Below, in pieces: positions 22,343 to 31,453 of a stretch of 33,821 nucleotides of DNA. The notes beneath the pieces were generated by a model. It did not search any database, was not told the origin of the DNA, and worked only from the letters and a program-made list of their open reading frames with translations. The position numbers and the translations under genes are program-made. Numbering within the stretch: position 1 is the stretch's first letter; each line of letters opens with the position of its first letter. The stretch is from Viridibacillus soli (GTDB taxonomy: Bacteria > Bacillota > Bacilli > Bacillales_A > Planococcaceae): NCBI RefSeq assembly GCF_016612995.1, contig NZ_JAEOAH010000051.1:1-33821 (forward strand). Reading direction: 5' to 3'.

Positions 22343-23497
22343 TTATTTCTTAATCGTTTCCTTATATGATTTTCTCTCTGATTTAAACCTATTAATTTTC
22401 ACCGTGAGATTTCGAATGGAATCCTCGGTCAACTCAACTTTTCCATCCTTCTGGATTTTTTTCCACTCTTTTAAATTTTTACGATATACGTGCTCGGATA
22501 ATCGATAGATATCTATATCGTTTTTCAATGCTTCTTCATAGGTGTCTTTAATTTCTTTTTTTACTTCCTTTACTACTTTTTTTCGAATTTCATCATTCGT
22601 TACATTTCCTTCAAAGTCACTAACTTGGGCATTCATTGATACATCAATATCAAACGTCACTTCTTCTTTTCTAACAATTGGTTCTACTTTCACCTTTATT
22701 TTATCTACAACCACTGTGATGAATATTTCTTCGCTCGATTCTATCTTAACTGTAATTTCACCTCTTTTCGTTTCGTTCGACATCCACTGTAATCCTCGTA
22801 CTTTTTTTGCTGGTATAAATCCTTTAAACTCGTTCGGAGAGAGTACACCAACTCCTGAATAAGAAGTAGCATCTTTTGGCCCTTCTTCCGACTTCCATTT
22901 ATTACTGATGGAAACGAAAGGAATCGGCATTTCATGATTTGGCTCATTTAGTCCAATAATCAACATTCTTAAATTGACCGGTTTAATAAAGGACTCTTGT
23001 ACATATGAATTCTTTGGGTCTCCTAACTGTGACAACATAATAGCCTTATTGATGATTGGTGTAATCAGCAATAAATCTTCTATAGGCTCCTTTGTACCAT
23101 ACACCCAGATTTGATATCTCGTCTCTCTATATCTGGTCAAAGTGTCGATAACCGGATTTACATTCGCGTTTTTTAGCGCTTCTTCAGAGAAAATAATATA
23201 CGATAAAAAACCCCAAAAAGCCTTTTGATCCATTGTATGATATAATTCAAAAATTGCTTCATCCATTGTGTCACCGGTTGCATGTCCTACTTCAGCCTGC
23301 ACTTCATTATTAGGGGCTTGTTCAGTATTTGCAGTAGTGGAAAAATCAATAATTTGAGCATATACTTCGTATTTACCATCCTTGTAATCCACGCCAAGCC
23401 CATGAATATATAGCATTCTTTCTGGTTCTTCTGCACCCCAACAACCGGAGAGGATAGTAATGAGCAACATAACTATAACCGCTATTCTCTTATTCAT
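22343..23497 (-). CDS. gerC-type: Germinant receptor subunit C, Ger(x)C lipoprotein
   Basis: 384 aa, ATG start. Lipoprotein signal MNKRIAVIVMLLITILSGCW with lipobox LSGC. It starts like the family (LYIHGLGVDYKDGKYEVYAQ, then SEVGHATGDTMDEAIFELYH-type motif) and has the C-terminal Spore_GerAC domain. It acts on the outer face of the spore inner membrane with the A and B subunits. It overlaps the A gene by 8 nt. Last gene of the operon. Confidence 0.95.
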   Translation of the reverse strand: MNKRIAVIVMLLITILSGCWGAEEPERMLYIHGLGVDYKDGKYEVYAQIIDFSTTANTEQAPNNEVQAEVGHATGDTMDEAIFELYHTMDQKAFWGFLSYIIFSEEALKNANVNPVIDTLTRYRETRYQIWVYGTKEPIEDLLLITPIINKAIMLSQLGDPKNSYVQESFIKPVNLRMLIIGLNEPNHEMPIPFVSISNKWKSEEGPKDATSYSGVGVLSPNEFKGFIPAKKVRGLQWMSNETKRGEITVKIESSEEIFITVVVDKIKVKVEPIVRKEEVTFDIDVSMNAQVSDFEGNVTNDEIRKKVVKEVKKEIKDTYEEALKNDIDIYRLSEHVYRKNLKEWKKIQKDGKVELTEDSIRNLTVKINRFKSERKSYKETIKK

Positions 23498-24947
23498 CCT
23501 TTTCCTCTTTGCTCCGCGTTTGATCTTGAGGATCTAACATATTCGGACGCTCATCATATTGATTTGGAGGAGATCGAAACAGGGATTTTTTGATTGTTGA
23601 CCAATTCAAATCTGTTGCAATATTCATATAGGGTACACCAAATATTCGAACATTCGATAAATAAAAAATTGTAAAGTAAAGTGATATAAAAAAACCAAAC
23701 AATCCCAAAAGCGCAGTGGCAACAATGAAACAAATGCGTAAAATACTTACTGCAGTAACGAGTGACTGATTGACTAGCGTAAATGTCGCAATGGTTGAAA
23801 TCGCTATAATGACAATCATCGCAGGACTTGTTACACCAGATCGAATGGCGGCATCCCCTATAATTAATCCACCTACAACACTAATTGTTCCACCAATGGC
23901 AGAAGGAAGACGTAAGCCAGCTTCACGGAACAATTCAAACATGAGGAGCATAAGGAGCATTTCCAGTGGGGATGGAAGTGGAAGCCCTGTATTTAATTGT
24001 ACAACTGTCGCTAACATTTGCAGAGGCAATTGATTTTGATGAAAAGTTGTTAAAGCGAGCCAAAATGCCGGCAAAAGCAAGCCAATAAATATACTAGAAA
24101 CACGTAGTAGCCGCACCATTGAACTAAATACGATGGAATTTTCATTATCCTCACCCGTCTTTAAAAGGAAAAACAAATTCACAGGGGTGATGACACCATA
24201 CGCTACCCCATCAACTAGAATAAGAAAACGCCCTCTAACAAGGGATTGAATAGCATAATCCGGTCTCCCAGTATAATCCTCCCTAGGAAACAATTTACCG
24301 CTTTTATGAATTTTTTCCATTAATTGATCACCGCTAAAAACGATATCTGTATCGACTTTGTTTATCTCTTTTTTGATTTCATTCAGAACTTCTTTATTCG
24401 CAATATCGTCAAAATAGAGGACGGCTACTGTCGTTTTTGAACGTTTCCCCAATTCAAATTTTTCCACGCACAATGAATTTGTAGGTAATCGTTTCCGCAC
24501 TAAAGCGATATTAACTGTAATATCTTCAATAAAGTTATCCCTTGGACCTTTTACAAGCACTTCCAATCGTGTCTCTTCAGGTTTTCGATTTGGTTTTCTA
24601 GCAATATTGCTTGAAAAGAGGAGAAGTTCCTCCTCAAAATAAAGTAACACATGGCCGGTATACACGAGTAAAATAGCTTCTTCTAAATCATCCAATTTTT
24701 TTAAATTTGGAATATATAACTGTGTTACAATTGCTTCTTCCAAAGATTTCTCCGCTATGTTTTTGAAAATGAGTTGAACTCGCGGGACAATAACTTCATT
24801 CAATAACTGATGGTCAGTCATTGCTTCACATGTAATGAATTGCACTTTATGTTGATCGAATGTATACGTTTGAAAAAGAACATCTGCAGACTTCTGAAAT
24901 AACTGCTTCAAAGCATTTACATCTATTTCCTTTTTAGCCGGTTGCAA
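23490..24947 (-). CDS. gerA-type: Germinant receptor subunit A, GerA family
   Basis: 485 aa, TTG start with a weak GAAGAG site 25 bp after the B gene. A large cytoplasmic N-domain (about 1-240) carries the family's LEVLVKGPRDNFIEDITVNI and VAVLYFDDIANKEVL. Five or so membrane helices follow, with GLPLPSPLEMLLMLLMFELF, REAGLRLPSAIGGTISVVGG and GDAAIRSGVTSPAMIVIIAI, all hallmark motifs. In Bacillus the A subunits oligomerise into ligand-gated ion channels that trigger germination. The nutrient cannot be predicted. Confidence 0.96.
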   Translation of the reverse strand: MQPAKKEIDVNALKQLFQKSADVLFQTYTFDQHKVQFITCEAMTDHQLLNEVIVPRVQLIFKNIAEKSLEEAIVTQLYIPNLKKLDDLEEAILLVYTGHVLLYFEEELLLFSSNIARKPNRKPEETRLEVLVKGPRDNFIEDITVNIALVRKRLPTNSLCVEKFELGKRSKTTVAVLYFDDIANKEVLNEIKKEINKVDTDIVFSGDQLMEKIHKSGKLFPREDYTGRPDYAIQSLVRGRFLILVDGVAYGVITPVNLFFLLKTGEDNENSIVFSSMVRLLRVSSIFIGLLLPAFWLALTTFHQNQLPLQMLATVVQLNTGLPLPSPLEMLLMLLMFELFREAGLRLPSAIGGTISVVGGLIIGDAAIRSGVTSPAMIVIIAISTIATFTLVNQSLVTAVSILRICFIVATALLGLFGFFISLYFTIFYLSNVRIFGVPYMNIATDLNWSTIKKSLFRSPPNQYDERPNMLDPQDQTRSKEEKDE

Positions 24948-24971
24948 TGCTCTTCACTACTTTCTGTATAA

Positions 24972-26069
24972 TTATTTTGTTTGAGCCCGATTAGTTGATT
25001 TTTTAGAAACGAAGGCTACGATTGCAAGAAAGAGGGATAGTATGAAAAAGAAGAGAAAGGTAACAGTCAATAAATAATTCCCCTTAACCTTAAGAAATAT
25101 ACTGTCGCTCAATAGAAATAGCGATAAAGAAATAAAGAAAAAAGCAGGAGCTATGGTTTTCCAAATAATTTTTTTTTTCCCATTCATATTCAATAGATCT
25201 ACAACAACGAATAATATTAATCCTACCCTTATATAAACACCTGTTAGCCATTGATAAATGGAAAAAAAATCAAGGTGTTCAATAAAGCGCCCAATCGAAA
25301 TAAGTCCCCACTCTTCATACGCGGGGTATGTTTGCTTTGCAGCTTCATCTGGCCCAAACTCAATAATTGATCCAATAAGTGGACCTAACGTAAGTCCCAT
25401 TAAAATAAGAAGCATGATTGTGAAATGATACCACCGAATTCGTCCTTTGAATTGATGTTGAAGGAACAAAAACAGTATCAGTTCGACAAACCCCGAAGCT
25501 GGGTATACCATTCCTTTCAATACTGGTGAAAATCCGTGTTCGAAAAAAGGGCGCAATAGCTCAGGATTTTTCACTTGTATATTCGTAAATGCCACAAAAA
25601 AGCCAAAGATAACTACTCCTAATAGAACCAATACGTTTACCATTGCAATGGTTTGTAAGTCTGATGTGATAAGTACGATACAAAGAATTATGAAAATGAT
25701 TAACATTACTAACATGGGTGTTTCAGGTAAAAAGGTTGTTGTTATCCAAAGCAAAGTTTCTCTCATTGTAAACGCAGCAAGGATGAGTAAGTAAATGGCT
25801 ATACTATAGATCACAATGGCGGAACCTACTTTTCCAATTTTCAGTTTTAACCAATCTTTAATCGGTTCTTGATTTGATTTCTTATGAATATAAACTAAAA
25901 GAAACAGCCAGGGGAATATTGCTACTGTTGCAAATACAACAGATGCCCATCCATCCCTCCCTACATCTTCTAATAATGATGGAATAATGGTTACATGATT
26001 TTTTAGACCAATGACCGTCATCGACAGGAATATGACATGTAATATACTAATTGTACCGGCGCTTTTCAT
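24972..26069 (-). CDS. gerB-type: Germinant receptor subunit B, spore permease family
   Basis: 365 aa; ATG at 26069 (MKSAGTISILHVIFLSM) behind TTAGAGGG, preferred over the ATG at 26087. Ten helices of the APC-like Spore_permease family, with KNHVTIIPSLLEDVGRDGW after TM1 and FEHGFSPVLKGMVYPASGFV in the middle. It is the germinant-binding subunit by family knowledge. The operon order B-A-C differs from the A-B-C of the B. subtilis gerA operon but is seen in other genera. No clear sigma-G promoter could be placed upstream. Confidence 0.94.
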   Translation of the reverse strand: MKSAGTISILHVIFLSMTVIGLKNHVTIIPSLLEDVGRDGWASVVFATVAIFPWLFLLVYIHKKSNQEPIKDWLKLKIGKVGSAIVIYSIAIYLLILAAFTMRETLLWITTTFLPETPMLVMLIIFIILCIVLITSDLQTIAMVNVLVLLGVVIFGFFVAFTNIQVKNPELLRPFFEHGFSPVLKGMVYPASGFVELILFLFLQHQFKGRIRWYHFTIMLLILMGLTLGPLIGSIIEFGPDEAAKQTYPAYEEWGLISIGRFIEHLDFFSIYQWLTGVYIRVGLILFVVVDLLNMNGKKKIIWKTIAPAFFFISLSLFLLSDSIFLKVKGNYLLTVTFLFFFILSLFLAIVAFVSKKSTNRAQTK

Positions 26070-26704
26070 ATTAAAACCCTCTAACATTTATTGGTATCTG
26101 TTAGTTTTACCAATAATACGAAAGTTTATAAGTCGTCTTTTGGAAAGTTGTTGCCATCTGGAGTATTTTGGGAATATAAAAATAGAAAAGGGACTAGTGT
26201 AAAAATCGCGATGCTAAAGATTTTACTATATAAATGTAGAAGTAGAGGAGATTACATACTGGAGTTAGTATTTATGTATGGACACATTCAAATTAAGTCC
26301 TTATTCTAAAAATCATTAGAGGACATGTCCCTTTAAGAAATAAAAAGCCACCACCTTGAACCCAATCGAACTGTATCTCTTTGTTACGCTAGTCAATCAA
26401 ATTGCCAAATAATATGGCGTTTCTTAATGCAAAGCAATAAGTTCATTTAAAGTTATAGGCCTAAGTGCATTTTCCCCCTAACATTTCTAAAGTAGTTTCT
26501 ACACCCACATATATTGCACCGTTAAGCTCTACAGAATAATTAAGCAATATTAAAAGGCAACCATAGTTGGCTGCCTTCAAAAAGTTGACTATCTTTATGA
26601 TGTTAGGGGGATAATGAAGAAAAATACCATTCATTACATCGATTAACCAAATATAAAAAAGTAATCTTAATGATAATTACAGCTTAAGAATTCTGCATTT
26701 CTAT
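26070..26704. other. Long intergenic leader of the ger operon, no clear gene
   Basis: The plus-strand 72-codon frame at 26091-26309 lacks a ribosome site and is not called. A weak imperfect hairpin (AGGCA..TGCCT) is near 26552-26574. TTCATTACATCGATTAAC at 26630-26647 recurs exactly at 27082-27099, so the two short ORFs between are bracketed by an 18-bp direct repeat. Confidence 0.45.
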
Positions 26705-26857
26705 TTACAGCCGTTCAAATTCATCCACTATTTCATCAATATCAGGTTCTATCCAAGAAAATCTATCTTTCTCCCAACGGTGAAATATATGCCTATAACA
26801 ATTTAGACTTATTAATATCCCAAGTCTCAAAATGAAATAAGGTAATTTCCTTTTCAT
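26705..26857 (-). CDS. Possible 50-aa protein upstream of the ger operon
   Basis: ATG at 26857 gives a basic hydrophobic start (MKRKLPYFILRLGILISLNC), then an acidic tail IDEIVDEFERL. Codon composition looks coding, but the ribosome site is poor. Same strand as the 48-aa ORF, 44 nt after it. It may be a small membrane-associated protein or a relic. Confidence 0.4.
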   Translation of the reverse strand: MKRKLPYFILRLGILISLNCYRHIFHRWEKDRFSWIEPDIDEIVDEFERL

Positions 26858-26901
26858 ATCATACAAAGCTGCTTTTAAATCTTTCTATACATTTTTATGC
26901 T

Positions 26902-27048
26902 TTAGCTAATATTCAAGTTGATGAAGATAAAAATAGCTACAACGAGAATAATGATAATTGTTTCTATAAAGTTATGATCTTGGTCTTTTTTCATGCGGAT
27001 TTGTTCTCGATAAAGCCTTTGAATTTGTTTTTTATTCGCAAACTTCAT
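26902..27048 (-). CDS. 48-aa single-helix membrane protein
   Basis: Start at the second of two ATGs (27048), behind GGGGG. MKFANKKQIQRLYREQIRMK is a basic helix, followed by DHNFIETIIIILVVAIFIFI, one membrane segment, and NLNIS. Too short for a classical GerD-type or D subunit (usually two helices), but it lies upstream of gerB on the same strand, and a fragment of a close copy lies just downstream of gerC (22112). A receptor-associated role is only inference. Confidence 0.6.
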   Translation of the reverse strand: MKFANKKQIQRLYREQIRMKKDQDHNFIETIIIILVVAIFIFINLNIS

Positions 27049-27255
27049 CATTAATCCCCCATTTAATCATTATGTTTTTATTTCATTACATCGATTAACG
27101 TTTGACCAAGCTATCTGTTCACTACTTATAATACCATTTTTTTCTTTATTAACTAATTTTAATCTACAAATTCAGAATAATCACTTTTTTATATTGTATG
27201 CACAGCTTTGATTTCAGCCAAAGTTATGGTACCTATTTTTAAAAAATTCTACCGT

Positions 27256-28812
27256 TTATTTCCTTAAAATTCGATAGTCAATTCTCAAAAATGGGATGCC
27301 AAAAATCTTCATCTTATGAAGTGCTGTTAGATTTCCTTTACTCGTTTCTGTGATCGTAAAATGCTCAGATAATGGTAGCTTGAATAGGAATTGTCCCACT
27401 GTTAAATAAATTCCGGCATCCTCTTCCCCTTCACTCGTTAATATAAGACACCCGTTTTTTTCATCAATCTGTAAGATACCTATCATTGATGAAAGAGGTA
27501 AAGGCAATGCAATATTCATATATGATCTGCCAGCTGTTTTGTGCTGCGAATAGATGGCAACAAAGACGGTTTGTTGCTGCACTTTACGAATCCAAGCACG
27601 CGGTTTAACTCGGCCATCCACAATCGTATCAATTCTTTTTATTTCCCCCGTCATTTCTGTTTCTTTGCTTGAAATCGGTAAGTTCAACTGCTGCATTTGT
27701 TTACTAACTAGTTTGTAAATCATCGCAAATGGTTTAAACCAAACTGCCCACTTAATAGACGCAAATAATTGGTAACGGTCCGTTTGCTCATAAAATTCTA
27801 TAATTGTTTTTGGCAACGCTTCTGTATCAACAAAGACACTCAAATCGTCCACTAGTCCAGGATGTGAATCACCTATTCCCTCTAGCTTTCCACAAATCTG
27901 ACTTATAGGAAAATCCCATGTACGCTGATTCGTTTTTGGTGGAGACATCGCCCATCCACCAACTCCGATTAACCCAAAAATGACGCAGTTAAAAAAACCG
28001 TGAAATGCAAGCATAAAGTCCATTCGAATAGTCCATTCCCCAAATGCATTCCCTGTCGCATAAAGGAATGAAAATAAAATCGTCACACCAAGAGCGATAA
28101 AAGAAAGACGGATACATACAGCTTGCAATCGCGTTGCAAAATGCGTTTGAAATGCCAGCACAATTAGGCTATATATAGCAAAAATATACACTAACACAGA
28201 AATCACTTCGAGTACTGGCCAAAATGTAATTCCGATTGCAACAAGCATAGGTCCTGCCAAAATCATCGGCACAATCCATCTATACAGCTTAGAATCATGT
28301 AATCTACCAAAAAAACCAAGAGAAATACACAATAAAAACGCCGAATAATGAAAATGAATACCCGTTAACCAAGTAATAAGTGGACTAAAACCTGTATCCA
28401 AACCAGCAATATATGCAAAGAACCAAAGTCCCCCGATAAATAAATACATCATGCCAATATCAATTGAAATTTCTTCCCAGTTTGTAAAGCCACGTCGCAA
28501 AAATCGCTCCGCCCCAAGTACTGCCACAAATAAAGTAAATGTGACGTAAATCAATACTAATACAATTGACCACGGGCCAGATGAAACAATATGTAATAAA
28601 AAAATAGAGATCATTCCTGAGAAAATAAAAAAGCAATGTATTTTTCTTATCATAATGACTTGCTGGAGCATCATCGGCACAAATAGTAACTGTGCAGCCG
28701 TTAACATTAAAAAGAAAGGCTGCTGTTTAGTGAACAGACCGCTCGCGACAAATAAGATAATTCCTACTATCGTTATTAAACTAACAAATGTGTTCTTTGA
28801 ATTCACCTGCAT
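27256..28812 (-). CDS. yndJ-like: YndJ-family membrane protein
   Basis: 518 aa, ATG behind GGAAGGGTG. About ten helices in the first 310 residues (GAERFLRRGFTNWEEISIDI, FSPLITWLTGIHFHYSAFLL, RLHDSKLYRWIVPMILAGPM), then a soluble C-domain of about 200 residues (SHPGLVDDLSVFVDTEALPK, TDRYQLFASIKWAVWFKPFA, ALHKMKIFGIPFLRIDYRIL). It matches B. subtilis YndJ; function unknown. Its start overlaps the DUF4166 gene by 32 nt. A fragment of a second similar gene lies at 30723-30970. Confidence 0.85.
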   Translation of the reverse strand: MQVNSKNTFVSLITIVGIILFVASGLFTKQQPFFLMLTAAQLLFVPMMLQQVIMIRKIHCFFIFSGMISIFLLHIVSSGPWSIVLVLIYVTFTLFVAVLGAERFLRRGFTNWEEISIDIGMMYLFIGGLWFFAYIAGLDTGFSPLITWLTGIHFHYSAFLLCISLGFFGRLHDSKLYRWIVPMILAGPMLVAIGITFWPVLEVISVLVYIFAIYSLIVLAFQTHFATRLQAVCIRLSFIALGVTILFSFLYATGNAFGEWTIRMDFMLAFHGFFNCVIFGLIGVGGWAMSPPKTNQRTWDFPISQICGKLEGIGDSHPGLVDDLSVFVDTEALPKTIIEFYEQTDRYQLFASIKWAVWFKPFAMIYKLVSKQMQQLNLPISSKETEMTGEIKRIDTIVDGRVKPRAWIRKVQQQTVFVAIYSQHKTAGRSYMNIALPLPLSSMIGILQIDEKNGCLILTSEGEEDAGIYLTVGQFLFKLPLSEHFTITETSKGNLTALHKMKIFGIPFLRIDYRILRK

Positions 28813-29392
28813 AAGCCATCACCCTTCCGACAATTGGATTATGAATATACACATGAATCGTGAACAACTCTCGCACCGCATCATACCCTTCCTCCACAAT
28901 GACACTACCTTCTAATAATCGTGGAATGGGTAATTCTATTTTCCCGAGAACTACACGCTGAAAACCAGAGCGAATAAGTAATCGCCCTTCATTTGTTACA
29001 TCAAATTTTAAATCTGAATATAATAGGCTTGGTTCTCCTAAATAATCCTTTACAACTTTACGTTTGGCATCAATGGTCATAAATGCATTAAAACGCCTTG
29101 TACCCTTTTTAAAATAGAAAGTGCGTTCCCAGTATACTTCCGCCTCACCATTCGATAATAATTTACATGTATTTTGAATCGTAAAAGGTACGTCTTGTCC
29201 ATTTTCAGGGAATAAAAACTTCCAGTGAGTTGCAAATGTCAGCAATGGATTTAACCATCTAGCGCCAGTTTCTATTTTTGTCATCGTTCCGGTTGCAAAG
29301 AATGGAACATCCACTGGCAATGCATAACGTTCTTGTAATTTAGGATGAAGCTTGTGGAAATCTTCCCCTAAAAGACTTTGATAAATTGTCAT
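28781..29392 (-). CDS. DUF4166 domain protein
   Basis: 203 aa, ATG one base after the previous gene's TAA, with GGAGCGGG in the end of that gene as ribosome site. MTIYQSLLGEDFHKLHPKLQ and FFATGTMTKIETGARWLNPL, then WERTFYFKKGTRRFNAFMTI, are typical of DUF4166. No signal peptide or helix. It is encoded between a SRPBCC/DoxX-like protein and YndJ in a tightly coupled operon, so the three probably act together at the membrane. Confidence 0.85.
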   Translation of the reverse strand: MTIYQSLLGEDFHKLHPKLQERYALPVDVPFFATGTMTKIETGARWLNPLLTFATHWKFLFPENGQDVPFTIQNTCKLLSNGEAEVYWERTFYFKKGTRRFNAFMTIDAKRKVVKDYLGEPSLLYSDLKFDVTNEGRLLIRSGFQRVVLGKIELPIPRLLEGSVIVEEGYDAVRELFTIHVYIHNPIVGRVMAYAGEFKEHIC

Positions 29393-29393
29393 T

Positions 29394-30305
29394 TTAACCC
29401 GCTCCTCTTGTCCGTTTACAACTTGTTGCAGTTGGCAAATCCTTTGCCATGTAGAACCCTAAAATAGACAAGACCCATAGACTCATATTAAAGGTAATCG
29501 GGTTAAATGGATGTGTTGCGATTGAATGTTCGGTAAGTAAAGCACCAATTGTTAATGCAGGAAACAAAATAATTTGTAATGCAAATAAACGCCTTTTGTT
29601 ACGATATAGTAGCCATACAATCGCAAATAAAATTTCAAGTACACCAATTACACTTACTGCTTTTAGAGCAACTGCTCCATCTAGAGAAGTTAAACTTGAT
29701 AACATAGCCACTTCTTCAGGATGCTTAGCTACAATTTTCGGTATAAGTCCATGATACAGCCATACGAAAATAAACAGCGCAGTCATAATAGCGCTACCGA
29801 AGAAACGTAAATATTGTGTTCTTGGGACTTCTCCCTTTTCAACCCAACGCTTCAGAACATCAAAACTAAGAGCTGTTGCCCACCCCATAACGGGACGGAA
29901 AAATATATCTAACAGCCGGCCTAGAATTCCATAACGTACTTTATAGTCATATTGCGTTAGAAATGTCAGTCCACCTTTTGCGGGAACATATTGCCAATAG
30001 CCTCCTCCTTCACTAATTGGTGAGATTTTCTGATCTGTCCCAAAATGAAGAGAGGAAGTTTTAGTGCCATCATTCTTATTATGTATACCATTACTTTTAC
30101 CCCAGCCTGCTACTTTTAAGCCAAGCCCGATTTTCGTTTCATATAGAAAAGATTGTGGTTCATCCTCCTGTTTTTTCGGTAAATATGTAATTGAAGAAAA
30201 GCGTAAATCCCATTGTTCATGGATCTCAGGCTTCTGCGTCATCTCCCAGACATCATCAATATTTGCTTGAATGGGTATTTCTACATATATCGGTTTATTC
30301 TTCAT
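29394..30305 (-). CDS. SRPBCC domain fused to a DoxX-like membrane domain
   Basis: 303 aa; ATG at 30305 with GAGGTG at 7 nt, preferred over the TTG one codon up. Residues 1-150 are a START/SRPBCC-like lipid-binding fold (YVEIPIQANIDDVWEMTQKP, EQWDLRFSSITYLPK). The remainder has four helices resembling DoxX-like proteins (YLRFFGSAIMTALFIFVWLY, VIGVLEILFAIVWLLYRNKR). First gene of the DUF4166-YndJ operon. It may handle a lipophilic ligand at the membrane (inference). Confidence 0.8.
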   Translation of the reverse strand: MKNKPIYVEIPIQANIDDVWEMTQKPEIHEQWDLRFSSITYLPKKQEDEPQSFLYETKIGLGLKVAGWGKSNGIHNKNDGTKTSSLHFGTDQKISPISEGGGYWQYVPAKGGLTFLTQYDYKVRYGILGRLLDIFFRPVMGWATALSFDVLKRWVEKGEVPRTQYLRFFGSAIMTALFIFVWLYHGLIPKIVAKHPEEVAMLSSLTSLDGAVALKAVSVIGVLEILFAIVWLLYRNKRRLFALQIILFPALTIGALLTEHSIATHPFNPITFNMSLWVLSILGFYMAKDLPTATSCKRTRGAG

Positions 30306-30356
30306 CAAATAACACCTCTACAATTGAAGTTAGTTTAGATATATGTTGGATCAGGT

Positions 30357-30527
30357 GTGTTGATTAACCAACTTTAATCATTACTATTAAAGTGGTAGGT
30401 TGATTTCCGCTATGGGATGCTCGCTTTCCAGGGGCAAGCACCCTTCGCTACAATCAACGAAAAAATGTAGTAACCGTTAATATTGAACATAAAAAACCAT
30501 TTTAACGGTAAATAACAACCTAATATT
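30357..30527. repeat. Palindromic intergenic repeat, copy 2
   Basis: Same element as 14495-14672, 171 bp. The long inverted repeat is here GGTTGATTTCCGCTATGGG against CTTCGCTACAATCAAC, with loop CAGGGGCAAG. It ends at the base next to the stop codon of the HAD fragment (30528-30530). Unlike copy 1 it lacks a few bases near the middle. Confidence 0.75.
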
Positions 30528-30716
30528 TCATTTGATAACAAAATCAGCTTGCTCTAATTCACTTGGCTGTGCAAAGTCACATTGACAACCAATGGCAAAC
30601 AATCGATTATCTTTAGCTCCTTTAATATCGGATACGTGATCACCGACAACGTAATCATTCGTATTTAGGACAATATCTTTTACTAATTTGGATTTACCGT
30701 CACTCATTATGCTTGA
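30528..30716 (-). pseudogene. HAD hydrolase, C-terminal fragment
   Basis: The frame reads SDGKSKLVKDIVLNTNDYVV, then GDHVSDIKGAKDNRLFAIGC, then AQPSELEQADFVIK and stop. V-V-G-D-H-x-x-D-I-x-x-A-K is HAD motif IV and Lys of motif III precedes it. It is fused in frame to a YndJ-like fragment, so the N-terminal motifs are missing. It complements the N-terminal HAD fragment at 14029-14406. Confidence 0.8.
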
Positions 30717-30722
30717 ATGCTT

Positions 30723-30970
30723 ATGTTCAGTTTTGTCCATCAATCTAATCGATATTTTCCAACAATGGCTTATAGATTCTACTTTAATAATTAGTTTGTA
30801 GCCCCTTGCAAACAGCTTAAACAAAATTGCCCAATGAAAAAAAGAAAAAAGTTGATATTCATCCGTCTGCAATTACTTTCATAAACTTGCGATAACTTCA
30901 CATTTAGGAGAGTAGTCGGTTGAACTAAGAGAGAATTAATATGACAAGGGGCAAAATAAATTTCAAGTGA
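30723..30970 (-). pseudogene. YndJ-type C-domain fragment
   Basis: QTDEYQLFSFFHWAILFKLF then ARGYKLIIK parallels QTDRYQLFASIKWAVWFKPF and AMIYKLVSK of the intact YndJ. The upstream continuation (NVKLSQVYES) is in another frame, so there is a frameshift near 30885. Debris of a second yndJ-like gene, joined to the HAD fragment. Confidence 0.6.
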
Positions 30971-31030
30971 ATCACGACGAGTATTCAAAGCTTGAACGAA
31001 TGGCAAAGAGTTAAATATGAGTGCGTTTAT

Positions 31031-31255
31031 TTAGTACTTAGGTCTTGTTGCCACAGCTGCTATAAACATAAACCAAAATTGTATACAAAACATAGCTAAA
31101 ATAAATGTCCAGTCATAGTACGGAGCTATCATAAACACTAGCACCATGTAAATAAATGCAACAAAAAAACTTGCCCACAATATCCCTTTCTTGCTTATTG
31201 TCGCTTGAAGAATGATGAATCCAAAAGTAATAAACAAAGGTAAATATATATTCAT
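31031..31255 (-). CDS. Small three-helix membrane protein
   Basis: 74 aa from ATG at 31255 (MNIYLPLFITFGFIIL), behind AAAAAGGGTG; the GTG at 31264 overlaps that site. Three hydrophobic segments separated by KKGILW and the aromatic loop APYYDWTF. No family recognised. Confidence 0.65.
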   Translation of the reverse strand: MNIYLPLFITFGFIILQATISKKGILWASFFVAFIYMVLVFMIAPYYDWTFILAMFCIQFWFMFIAAVATRPKY

Positions 31256-31289
31256 AATAATCACCCTTTTTAGTAATTATAATACATTT

Positions 31290-31434
31290 CAGTAGATCGT
31301 ATATTGTAATTACAAAAAAAGATGTTTTATTACTAGGAGACACTGTCACAGTAACTCCTTCTGGTGCTAGTACAGTAGAACCAACCGTAATAAATATAGC
31401 TAGATGCTTATGGGCAGGTCCATGCCTATTTTAA
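31290..31434 (+). pseudogene. Possible 3' remnant of a surface-protein gene
   Basis: The plus strand reads ITKKDVLLLGDTVTVTPSGA then STVEPTVINIARCLWAGPC and stop. L-G-D-T-V-T-V-T-P-S-G resembles C-terminal strands of spore-surface or collagen-like proteins, but there is no start codon and the match is short. It lies directly upstream of the collagen-like gene, as a leftover of a tandem neighbour might. Confidence 0.3.
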
Positions 31435-31453
31435 GATGAGGATAAGAGCCGTC

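Noticed and set aside
26091-26309. 72-codon plus-strand ORF upstream of gerB
   Set aside because: No ribosome site, irregular composition, and it overlaps the promoter region of the ger operon on the other strand.
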